Below are positions 1-6,006 of a stretch of DNA of 16,150 bases, piece after piece. Numbering within the stretch: position 1 is the first letter of the stretch; each line of letters begins with the position of its first letter. This stretch comes from Candidatus Methanocomedens sp. Its GTDB lineage: Archaea > Halobacteriota > Methanosarcinia > Methanosarcinales > Methanocomedenaceae. The stretch covers positions 1 to 16,150 of the forward strand of contig PYCK01000180.1 in the NCBI GenBank assembly GCA_009649835.1. The letters run 5' to 3'. Under the pieces are notes generated by a model. That model worked only from the letters and a program-made list of their open reading frames with translations, did not search any database and was not told the DNA's origin. Both the position numbers and the translations under genes were made by a program.

Positions 1-310
1 GATTTTTATACTGGAATTTTATCATTAAAATTAGCACAATTCCACCCACTGGCACCGCTAATCCTAAAAGCCCAGCCTCCTGCCCCTGAGTCCCTCCTGA
101 GATAATACTTTCAGATGTATATTTGATATCCAGCAAACCGGTAAACCTGGGCTGCAGGGAAAATACATGATACTGCATCACATTCCAGCCAAAATGTGTC
201 CCAATAGCTGACAATAATCCGGATCTCAGATACAATAAAGATGTCAGAAGACTGAATGTTTCAGCGTTATGACCATTATCCCACCGTGGGCAATACCTAT
301 GTGGTAGATG
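1..310 (-). pseudogene. C-terminal fragment of a CPBP-family intramembrane protease (CAAX protease/Abi-like), runs off the left edge
   Basis: Reading the minus strand from about 285 down to position 1 gives an open frame with the CPBP hallmark LYLRSGLLSAIGTHFGWN, followed by a loop rich in Gly and a final hydrophobic helix (GLAVPVGGIVLILMIKF). The HFGWN block carries the conserved histidine and asparagine of the third/fourth CPBP motif. Family members are polytopic membrane proteins, either prenyl-protein (CAAX) proteases or immunity proteins. The N-terminal half with the catalytic EExxxR motif is absent: the frame meets a stop at 311-313, has no credible start, and a transposase remnant begins immediately upstream. 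The C-terminus lies outside the window. I read it as a 5'-truncated, probably inactive copy. The family call is reasonably firm; whether it is dead depends only on what is visible here. Confidence 0.6.
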
Positions 311-317
311 TCAACGG

Positions 318-428
318 CTGTGTAAAAATCCCCTGTTCCTTATCATCAACAGCAACTTGACCGTTATAGGTTGGCTTTTAAGTGCCACCTTTATGTTTCA
401 TAATTTTAGCATCGTTGTCGGTGACGTT
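318..428 (-). pseudogene. Transposase remnant (DDE type, IS1182/IS4-like)
   Basis: The minus strand from 428 reads NVTDNDAKIMKHKGGT, then a TAA stop, then KPTYNGQVAVDDKEQ. This pattern, with TDxDA, a K-rich turn and YNxQVAVD, is typical of the region before the second catalytic Asp in IS1182/IS4-type DDE transposases. Only about 37 codons remain. They contain an in-frame stop, there is no start, and the frame is lost on both sides. It lies directly upstream of the truncated CPBP frame, so a past insertion followed by deletion may have destroyed both. The exact IS family cannot be fixed from so short a piece. Confidence 0.55.
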
Positions 429-470
429 TATTTATAGGTGTTTTGGGACAGTCTGTATTGGAAATTATAA

Positions 471-755
471 ACGCATTTCGATGTCGATATAGGCAATTTT
501 CGTATCCCCTTCAAATTAAATGGTAATTTATCATAGTGCTCAGAACTTTGAGACACAGATTGCACTGATTACACAGATTGATAGTGGTTGTGAAAATCAG
601 TGTAATCGGTGAAATCTGTGTCTACATTGATTTTACATTTGGCCATACTTTTTGAAATGGATACTAATTTTCGCATTTTCAATCAAATCTTTTGACATGA
701 TTTACAGGATTAGATCGTATCCTGTCAATCCTGTCTGAAATTTCCATTTTCTTGA
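471..755. repeat. Dispersed repeat copy A, interrupted by an inserted element
   Basis: Two blocks, 471-501 and 673-755, match 2281-2413 nearly continuously. Shared landmarks are ACGCATTTCGAT, AATTWTC, TTTCAATCAAATCTTTTGACA, TTTACAGGAT, ATCCTGTCAATCCTGT and CTGAAAT.TCCATTTT. Copy A is split by the element at 502-664 plus its target duplication, whereas copy B is not. The 3' part contains opposing ACAGGAT/ATCCTGT arms that can form a hairpin. Confidence 0.75.
502..664. mobile_element. MITE-like non-autonomous element, 163 bp, with terminal inverted repeats and 8-bp target duplication
   Basis: Terminal inverted repeats are GTATCCCCTTCAAA at 502-515 and TTTGAAATGGATAC at 651-664 (12 of 14 positions complementary). 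The flanks abutting the ends are CAATTTTC (494-501) and TAATTTTC (665-672), an 8-bp duplication with one mismatch. Inside is a large hairpin, AGACACAGATT (551-561) with AATCTGTGTCT (613-623) and a nested CACTGATT/AATCAGTG pair (563-570 and 595-602). There is no coding capacity. Its left 29 bp match the reverse complement of 4881-4909 at 25 of 29 positions, so it belongs with the element at 4786-4909. Mobilisation would need a transposase supplied elsewhere. Confidence 0.75.
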
Positions 756-814
756 CGGCTCATCCATTCTTTGTAATATTCTTCTTTTTTCGATCATCTC
801 AAGACCGCATCATA

Positions 815-895
815 TTATAGGTCATTCCCCTGGAACAATATTTCAATCTCTGTACCGCATATTTCGCAAAAATATATCCCACCCATTTCTGTCAT
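815..895 (-). pseudogene. Possible remnant of a desulforedoxin/zinc-ribbon-like N-terminus
   Basis: A 26-codon frame on the minus strand reads MTEMGGIYFCEICGTEIEILF and then stops at 815-817. The YxCEICGxEIE pattern resembles the single CxxC knuckle at the N-terminus of desulforedoxin/desulfoferrodoxin-like proteins. Reading through the stop gives more sequence with a second stop, and it runs into repeat copy A. The second half of the metal site is missing, so the product would not bind a metal as that family does. The homology rests on about a dozen residues and is weak. From 896 to 1058 I see no gene. Confidence 0.25.
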
Positions 896-1058
896 CCGGA
901 TATTCCTGCTTATCAGGCAGACTGTACTCCAAACGACACTACTTCGCAATTAAATATAAATATGAATTACAATCATATCCAATGTCGTAGGGCAGAACAC
1001 CGAAGATTTTATGTGCCATTATAACCTTCAAGCGTCCACTTTTATCAGACAAAATAGT

Positions 1059-1132
1059 GCCTTGGTGGCTCAGCCCGGCAGAGCGAGTGATTTGTAATCA
1101 CTAGGTCGGGGGTTCAAATCCCCCCCGAGGCT
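1059..1132 (+). tRNA. tRNA-Thr (anticodon TGT)
   Basis: A complete cloverleaf can be drawn. The acceptor stem is GCCTTGG (1059-1065) with CCGAGGC (1125-1131), with one T-G pair. The D stem is GCTC/GAGC. The anticodon stem is AGTGA/TCACT around the loop TTTGTAA, which puts anticodon TGT at 1093-1095 (reads ACA). The T arm is GGGGG-TTCAAAT-CCCCC (1108-1124) and the discriminator is T at 1132. CCA is not encoded, as is common in archaea. No intron is present. A truncated Fic gene on the other strand ends 12 bp downstream of the 3' end, so the locus may have served as an integration target. Confidence 0.95.
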
Positions 1133-1143
1133 TTAATTTGGTT

Positions 1144-1332
1144 TTATATTATTCCTGCTTTTTTAATAGCGTAATAGTGAGTAGAACGGACGCGGGCACG
1201 GCGGCGGAGTTCTTCCTGGACTGCGGGCGGCAGGGATGTATGCTCGACCGCGGTCCGGGCTGACTCGATCCGCATGAGTGCGCTGGCTGTGGCGGGGGTG
1301 AGGGTGTAGGTGGGGTGCCAGGGGGATTTCAT
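1144..1332 (-). pseudogene. Truncated Fic/DOC-family protein, N-terminal fragment (62 aa)
   Basis: The frame begins MKSPWHPTYTLTP and continues with a helix containing LMRIESARTAVEH, LPPAVQEELRRRARVRSTHY. This is the characteristic N-terminal region of Fic-family AMP-transferases, which normally continues STHYSxxIEGNxL, with the inhibitory helix and then the HPFxxGNGR catalytic motif. Here it diverges right after RSTHY and ends in YAIKKAGII, 12 bp from the 3' end of the tRNA gene. The catalytic domain is entirely absent (a full Fic protein is about 300-380 aa), so the product cannot be an active Fic enzyme. Base composition is GC-rich compared with the AT-rich surroundings. A start-matched remnant of another gene (DUF1016) lies just upstream. 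Confidence 0.75.
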
Positions 1333-1370
1333 GTGAGGTCTTCTGTGTTGAAAGTAATGGTTGGATGCTG

Positions 1371-1500
1371 TCAGTAAAGCGAAATAAGCTCCTTATTAGC
1401 AGTTCTTAATGCCTCATATTGTACGAATACGCTCTTTAATGTCATCAAGAAGAGTTACGTATTCACAAGGAATATTAAATTTCCAGATCGCCTTGTCCAT
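1371..1500 (-). pseudogene. DUF1016/YhcG N-terminal remnant, frameshifted
   Basis: From ATG at 1500 (GAGGT Shine-Dalgarno on the minus strand a few bases upstream) the frame reads MDKAIWKFNIPCEYVTLL, DDIKERIRTI and stops. One frame over, the sequence continues at once with QYEALRTANKELISLY and then a stop at 1371-1373. Joined, LLDDIKERIR..QYEALR.xNKELISLY is the very recognisable start of the DUF1016 N-terminal domain found in YhcG-type PD-(D/E)XK nuclease-fold proteins, which are often linked with mobile DNA and restriction systems. The nuclease part is missing. The break needs a small out-of-frame deletion near 1413. It is a decayed gene fragment next to another one (Fic). Confidence 0.65.
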
Positions 1501-1523
1501 ATTATACCTCTATCCCAGAGATT

Positions 1524-2090
1524 TCACCTGATCTTTTTCAAAATCCTGTTAACCTCATCAATATCAAAAGCTTCCGGATCGAAACTTCCACCCTCCCATT
1601 CCAGCATCTCCTCATGTTCGGGATGTTCGGGATCCTGGATAGCTTCAAGGAAATAGTAATATCCTCCCTCACCACCGCAATCCTCAGGAGGACATGCCCG
1701 TTTACCCTTGATACAGACCGGATAATGCTTTTTCGTATCCGGTGGAAGAATCTTCTCGATCAGTATATTATGATACCAGGAATCACCAAAATCATATTCG
1801 TAAATAAACTTCTTCTGTTCCTGGAGTACCACCATATCCAGTTTCATCTTTTCTTCGTCCTTTAAGTCAAACATCAAATCCGGGTCATGTATGCCATAAT
1901 AAGTCCCATTGATAATGAACTGATGAAGATGGTAATCAGCCCATCCCATAACGACCTGCAAGATCCTGTGAAGTTTGCTCAATGTAGTATCGCTTGTAAC
2001 CAGGATCCGTCTCCATATTGGCGGTCTGATGCCATCGAGTGTTACTTTTACCTGATAAATATCAGGCTGCTTTTTTTCAGTCAAAATCAT
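1524..2090 (-). CDS. Plasmid pRiA4b ORF-3-like family protein (PF07929 type)
   Basis: The product has 188 residues. Near the N-terminus is IYQVKVTLDGIRPPIWRRILV, then LHRILQVVMGWADYHLHQFIINGTYYG, then YEYDFGDSWYHNILIEKI, then a cysteine-containing stretch (CIKGKRACPPEDCGGEGGYYYFLEAI) and a closing EWEGGSFDPEAFDIDEVNRILKK. These blocks (IRPPIWRR, MGWxDxHLHxF, YDFGDxWxH, CPPEDCGGxxGY and FDPExFDxxxxN) are the standard signature of the family, and the length is normal. No biochemical function is established for it; members are common on plasmids, in IS-rich DNA and in genomes with many mobile elements. The ATG at 2090 follows GAGGTGGA, a good ribosome site. It is the only intact gene among decayed ones here. 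Confidence 0.88.
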   Translation of the reverse strand: MILTEKKQPDIYQVKVTLDGIRPPIWRRILVTSDTTLSKLHRILQVVMGWADYHLHQFIINGTYYGIHDPDLMFDLKDEEKMKLDMVVLQEQKKFIYEYDFGDSWYHNILIEKILPPDTKKHYPVCIKGKRACPPEDCGGEGGYYYFLEAIQDPEHPEHEEMLEWEGGSFDPEAFDIDEVNRILKKIR

Positions 2091-2280
2091 TCCACCTCAA
2101 ATATTCACATCCAATAATTAAAAGATTTGACAATTAACATACATTTTCCGCAATCTTCGTCTTCATCTCCCGTACATCTAAAATAAGACACAGCGGTTCC
2201 ATATTTCCTCTGTAAATAGCATTTTCAAGCTCATAGGTGTCCTGGAATGTCATGAACGCTTAGTTACGTTTAGTAAATAA

Positions 2281-2413
2281 ACAACGCATTTCGATATCGA
2301 TACAGGTAATTATCTTAGTTTCAATCAAATCTTTTGACAAGATTTACAGGATATACAGGATTCGATCCTATCCTGTCAATCCTGTTTATCCTGTCTGAAA
2401 TATCCATTTTTTT
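2281..2413. repeat. Dispersed repeat copy B, uninterrupted (empty site), overlapping the hdrA 3' end
   Basis: It corresponds block for block to 471-501 and 673-755 but without the 163-bp element. At the junction it reads AGGTAATTATC followed by TTAGTTTCAATC, equal in length to copy A once the element and one target copy are removed. It contains extra ACAGGATA units and ATCCTGT arms, giving strong inverted symmetry between 2345 and 2394. The last part supplies the final codons and stop of hdrA. Confidence 0.75.
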
Positions 2414-4751
2414 GATCCAGCTCGCTCCCGATAGCCCCTATCTTTTCCAGATCCTCCACAAACCGGCTGACCTCATCGGCAAACTTCCCTGCCTCACTTG
2501 CCGCCACCCACGCAGTCCTCAAACGCCCCGGGTCGATCCCCAGTTCTGCCAGCACATCCTTTAGTACATCCAGCCGCTGCTGCGCCTTAATATTCCCGTT
2601 GATATAGTGGCATTCACCCAACCTGCACCCTGCCACCAGCACGCCGTCCGCACCACCCTTCAATGCCTCCAGCACAAAAGACGGGTTCACCCTTCCCGCA
2701 CACATCACACGGATGTTCCTGATATTTGTCGGATAGGATACACCCTGCGTCCCTGCCAGGTCTGCCGCCGCATAACTGCACCAGTTGCACAAAAACCCAA
2801 TGATCAACGGGGTCTCCCTGATATCCTCTGTAGCGGAGCGAACCTGGGCCAGTATCTGGTCATCAGTAGAATGCCTGACCTGCAGGGCTCCCCGTGGACA
2901 TGCCGCTGCACAGGTACCGCACCCGCCGCAGGTCAGCTCATCCACAACAGCCTTGCCGTCAATAACTTTGATCCTGCCGTAAGTACATACTTCCTCGCAC
3001 AACCGGCAGCCATTGCACAATTCGTCTACTAACCTTACGCCCATCACATCTTTCTGGATACTGCCGCTGCTCAACAATCCCTGTGCCCTGGCAGATGCCG
3101 CCAATCCCTGTGCAATAGATACCTGTATCTCCTTAGGTCCCGAAGCACAGCCAGCCACGAACACGCCCCTGGTATGGGTATCCACCGGCCGCATTTTCGG
3201 ATGGGCCGCCTGGATGAACCTATCGGGCCGCCGGCTCAGGTTCAGGGTATCCACAATGCTGTTGGCCTTGCTATTTGGCTCCAGGCCAACAGATAGCACA
3301 ACCAGGTCAACAGTACTGTCCACGATCTCACCTGTCATGGTATCCTCGTAGGTGATCACAGCCTCACCGTCCACCTCCTTTACCGATGCCACTCTGCCCC
3401 TGATGAACTCAACACCTTTCTCCTGCTGCCTGATATAATATTCCTCATAGTTCTCTCCGCCCGCCCTGATATCTATATAATGAACAGTCACATGATTTTC
3501 AGGGTTCCTGTTCATAATAAGTCCGGCATTTTTTATAGCAGCCATACAGCACACTCTTGAACAGTACGGGTTGCCCACAGTCTCATCCCTGGAACCCACA
3601 CACTGGATAAAGGCCACCCTTTTTGCCTCGTGTCCGTTAGAAGGACGGACCAATCGTCCCTGTGTCGGACCCGATGCGTTTAGCATCTGCTCCAGTTCCA
3701 TGCTGGTAATGACGTTTTTCACAATGCCATATCCGTACTCGGGCTTCCTGGATGCATCAAAAAGATGGTAGCCTGTGGCAACTATGATAGCACCCACATC
3801 AAACTCCACAAGTTCTTCTTTCTGGTCAATAATAATAGCTTCAGGTTCACAGGCCTTCACGCACAGCCCGCAGCCTACACAGTGTTTCGGGTCCACCACT
3901 GCCACAAATGGCACTGCCTGGGACATGGGCAGGTAGATAGCCTTACGCAGGCTGAGTCCCCCATCCACTTCCACTGGTACCTCTATAGGACATACGGATC
4001 CACACAGTTCGATGCAGCCTTTGCATTTGGATTCATCCACATACCTTGGCTTATGCACTACCGATATATGGAAATTCCCTATATGGCCGGTGATATCCTG
4101 GATCTCTGAATAGGTATGCAGGGTAATGTTCGGATGGTCTGCTGCCTCGGTCATCTTTGGCGCCAGCACGCACATGGAGCAGTCATTTGTGGGGAAAACA
4201 TCATTGAGCCGTGCCATCCAGCCGCCGATGGTGGAATCCTGCTCAACAAGGTGGACCTTTATCCCGCTGTCTGCCAGGTTAAGGGCCGCCTGGATGCCTG
4301 TCACTCCACCCCCTATCACCAGCACATCCCTGTTGGCGGGGACGCTTTCAACGGTCAGTGGATTAAGCAGCCGTGCCCTTGCAACTCCCATGGCCACCAG
4401 GTCCTTGGCTTTTTGTGTGGCATAATGATATGCATCCCTGTGCACCCATGAGCACTGCTCCCTGATGTTGACCATCTCGACAAGATATGGGTTCAGTCCG
4501 GCTGCCTGTGCCATTCGCCTGAAGGTCACTTCATGCAGCCTTGGTGAGCAGGCAGCTATTACGATACGGTCAAGGTCCAGTTTATGAATATCTGTTTTGA
4601 TCTCATCCTGCCCCTGGTCACCGCAAGCATAGTTGATATCCTTTGAAACTACAACGTCGGACAGGCTGCTGGCAAATTCGCGGACAGACTCAACATCCAG
4701 GTTTCCTGCGATATTGCTGCCGCAATGGCAAATATAGACTCCTACACGCAC
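2376..4751 (-). CDS. hdrA: CoB-CoM heterodisulfide reductase subunit A fused to an FlpD/MvhD domain (HdrA2-like)
   Basis: This is a 791-residue iron-sulfur flavoprotein. HdrA is the FAD subunit that bifurcates or confurcates electrons in HdrABC complexes, here probably cytoplasmic and linked to ferredoxin, F420 and CoM-S-S-CoB. Visible parts are the N-terminal CHCGSN (Cys8, Cys10), CGDQGQDEIK and AACSPRLHE (Cys68), and the FAD-binding VIGGGVTGIQAAL (145-157). Four ferredoxin-type cysteine sets follow: 243/246/250/254, 291/294/297/301, 579/582/585/589 and 608/611/614/618. The C-terminal FlpD/MvhD domain spans about 648-770 with Cys655, 658, 684, 709 and 714. A fused MvhD and a length near 790 match HdrA2 of Methanosarcina, whose HdrA2B2C2 uses F420H2. 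The start is GTG at 4751 with GGAGG eight bases upstream. No hdrB or hdrC is adjacent. The last dozen residues are encoded by a dispersed repeat. Confidence 0.93.
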   Translation of the reverse strand: MRVGVYICHCGSNIAGNLDVESVREFASSLSDVVVSKDINYACGDQGQDEIKTDIHKLDLDRIVIAACSPRLHEVTFRRMAQAAGLNPYLVEMVNIREQCSWVHRDAYHYATQKAKDLVAMGVARARLLNPLTVESVPANRDVLVIGGGVTGIQAALNLADSGIKVHLVEQDSTIGGWMARLNDVFPTNDCSMCVLAPKMTEAADHPNITLHTYSEIQDITGHIGNFHISVVHKPRYVDESKCKGCIELCGSVCPIEVPVEVDGGLSLRKAIYLPMSQAVPFVAVVDPKHCVGCGLCVKACEPEAIIIDQKEELVEFDVGAIIVATGYHLFDASRKPEYGYGIVKNVITSMELEQMLNASGPTQGRLVRPSNGHEAKRVAFIQCVGSRDETVGNPYCSRVCCMAAIKNAGLIMNRNPENHVTVHYIDIRAGGENYEEYYIRQQEKGVEFIRGRVASVKEVDGEAVITYEDTMTGEIVDSTVDLVVLSVGLEPNSKANSIVDTLNLSRRPDRFIQAAHPKMRPVDTHTRGVFVAGCASGPKEIQVSIAQGLAASARAQGLLSSGSIQKDVMGVRLVDELCNGCRLCEEVCTYGRIKVIDGKAVVDELTCGGCGTCAAACPRGALQVRHSTDDQILAQVRSATEDIRETPLIIGFLCNWCSYAAADLAGTQGVSYPTNIRNIRVMCAGRVNPSFVLEALKGGADGVLVAGCRLGECHYINGNIKAQQRLDVLKDVLAELGIDPGRLRTAWVAASEAGKFADEVSRFVEDLEKIGAIGSELDQKNGYFRQDKQD

Positions 4752-4785
4752 CAGGGCATCCTCCGTTTCTAATTAAGGTTATTAA

Positions 4786-4909
4786 GTATCCACTTTAAAA
4801 TATGGTATTTTGACCGGATTTACAGGATGTTGACGTTGCGGTATATCCTGTAGATCCTGTTAATCCTGTCTAATAATTTTTAAATTACCCTTAGATTTGA
4901 AGTGGATAC
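4786..4909. mobile_element. MITE-like non-autonomous element, 124 bp, opposite orientation to the one at 502-664
   Basis: Inverted ends are GTATCCACTT (4786-4795) and AAGTGGATAC (4900-4909), a perfect 10 bp that extends imperfectly. The flanks are GTTATTAA on both sides (4778-4785 and 4910-4917), a perfect 8-bp target duplication abutting the ends. A longer 13-bp direct repeat, ATTAAGGTTATTA, also surrounds it (4772-4784 and 4913-4925). Inside are ATTTACAGGAT and ATCCTGT arms like those of the dispersed repeat. It lies between hdrA and the presenilin-like gene, just upstream of the hdrA ribosome site (4760-4764), and may carry or displace the hdrA promoter. Confidence 0.75.
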
Positions 4910-4976
4910 GTTATTAAGGTTATTACCTGTGAATAATGATTTTTAAAAGGAATTCTATATGTGAAATATCCTTCTA

Positions 4977-5906
4977 TCAGAGCGGAATAATGGACACACC
5001 GGCTGCCAGGCATCCGGCGGCATACCCTAAAATGGCCCCGGTGTTCAAAAACGGCAGCCCTGCCTGTGGATTTCCTTTTGCCACTACCGCCATCAGTGCT
5101 ATAAAGCCAACAATGGTGCCCAAAGCCGCACCCAGCGCGGGCATGTTCAATAGACCTATCAGCGGCAGGTTCATATATCCTTCAGTGATGAACACATTGG
5201 CAGATACCACCAGTATGGTTGGCATAATCGCATCTCCCAGCCCCATAAAGAATGCTTCACGTTTAGCATCTTTTTCATATTTGTATTCGCGGAATGAGAA
5301 GTTCAGATGATTCGGTATGACGAACAGTATGGGCACCTTCATATCCATCACGCCTTCGGCCAGGGCGAGCATATGTTTGGTCTGGTATACTGATATTGCG
5401 TCATAGACCGCCAGCAGTATCAACAGTATCAGTGTAGGCATCACGCCAAAAGATATTCCGATAATGGCGGTCACACCTGCACCTATCAGGATGCCGATGA
5501 TGTCGATGACATACCATTCAGGGAACAGATAAAGCAGTACGGTGAGTGCCAGTGATAATGCCAGTGTAAGTATTATGCTGGCAGTTTCATCCATGAATAT
5601 GGCAAAGATTGCAAGGAATACATAATAGAGGGTAGCGCCTACTGCGAAGAGGATGAAGCCGTGGATCATCCATTTGATATTCTTCTTGAAAGCATAGAGT
5701 ATGACCCCGGTGAATCCCAGTATAAGTCCGATGTAATAGATTGTATTCCATACGCTATCAGGGTCTTCAGTGAACTGCATGCCCTCATCTATCATGGGCT
5801 GGGCCAGCATGACCGAGATTATCTGTACAAGGAGCAGGAACACTCCCATGGCCACAAATGGGAGGAGGTCGGCCAGTATGTTTTTCTTATTCTCGTTTTC
5901 TGTCAA
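4977..5906 (-). CDS. Presenilin/signal-peptide-peptidase family intramembrane aspartyl protease (archaeal PSH type)
   Basis: This is a 309-residue polytopic membrane protein with about nine hydrophobic helices. Both catalytic aspartates of the A22 family are visible: Asp169 in the LAVYDAISVY helix and Asp225 in MGLGDAIMP. The third signature, the PAL motif, appears as GLPFLN (283-288) before the last helix, the variant form usual in archaeal homologues. A hydrophilic loop (about 199-217, FSFREYKYEKDAKRE) separates the two catalytic helices. Such enzymes cleave transmembrane helices within the membrane, for example leftover signal peptides; the archaeal substrate is unknown. The start is TTG at 5906 with GGAG eight bases upstream. 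It is co-oriented with hdrA downstream and the aminotransferase upstream, but with gaps that do not force an operon. Confidence 0.9.
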   Translation of the reverse strand: MTENENKKNILADLLPFVAMGVFLLLVQIISVMLAQPMIDEGMQFTEDPDSVWNTIYYIGLILGFTGVILYAFKKNIKWMIHGFILFAVGATLYYVFLAIFAIFMDETASIILTLALSLALTVLLYLFPEWYVIDIIGILIGAGVTAIIGISFGVMPTLILLILLAVYDAISVYQTKHMLALAEGVMDMKVPILFVIPNHLNFSFREYKYEKDAKREAFFMGLGDAIMPTILVVSANVFITEGYMNLPLIGLLNMPALGAALGTIVGFIALMAVVAKGNPQAGLPFLNTGAILGYAAGCLAAGVSIIPL

Positions 5907-5965
5907 GCTAGGGTCTCCGGTAAATAATGTGTGTTGATTGTAAAATTTGTTATAGTATTTAACCT

Positions 5966-6006
5966 ATTTGACAGTAACCCATTTGACAGCTTGATCTATT
6001 TGACAG
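5966..6006 (-). repeat. Three spaced copies of CTGTCAAAT at the aminotransferase stop
   Basis: On the minus strand CTGTCAAAT occurs at 5998-6006, 5981-5989 and 5966-5974, with start spacings of 17 and 15 bp. The first copy encodes the terminal Val-Lys and part of the TAG stop. The pattern looks like slippage-type duplication of the gene's own 3' end. No T-rich termination tract follows. Confidence 0.6.

Noticed and set aside
2134..2253. 39-codon minus-strand frame (MTFQDTYELENAIY...) upstream of the pRiA4b-like gene
   Set aside because: There is no ribosome site and no recognisable family, and an in-frame stop lies just before the ATG. It may be a gene remnant but cannot be supported.
4772..4925. 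13-bp ATTAAGGTTATTA direct repeat as the target duplication
   Set aside because: It does not abut the inverted ends; the 8-bp GTTATTAA does so on both sides and matches the 8-bp size at the other element. The longer repeat may be incidental or from an earlier event.
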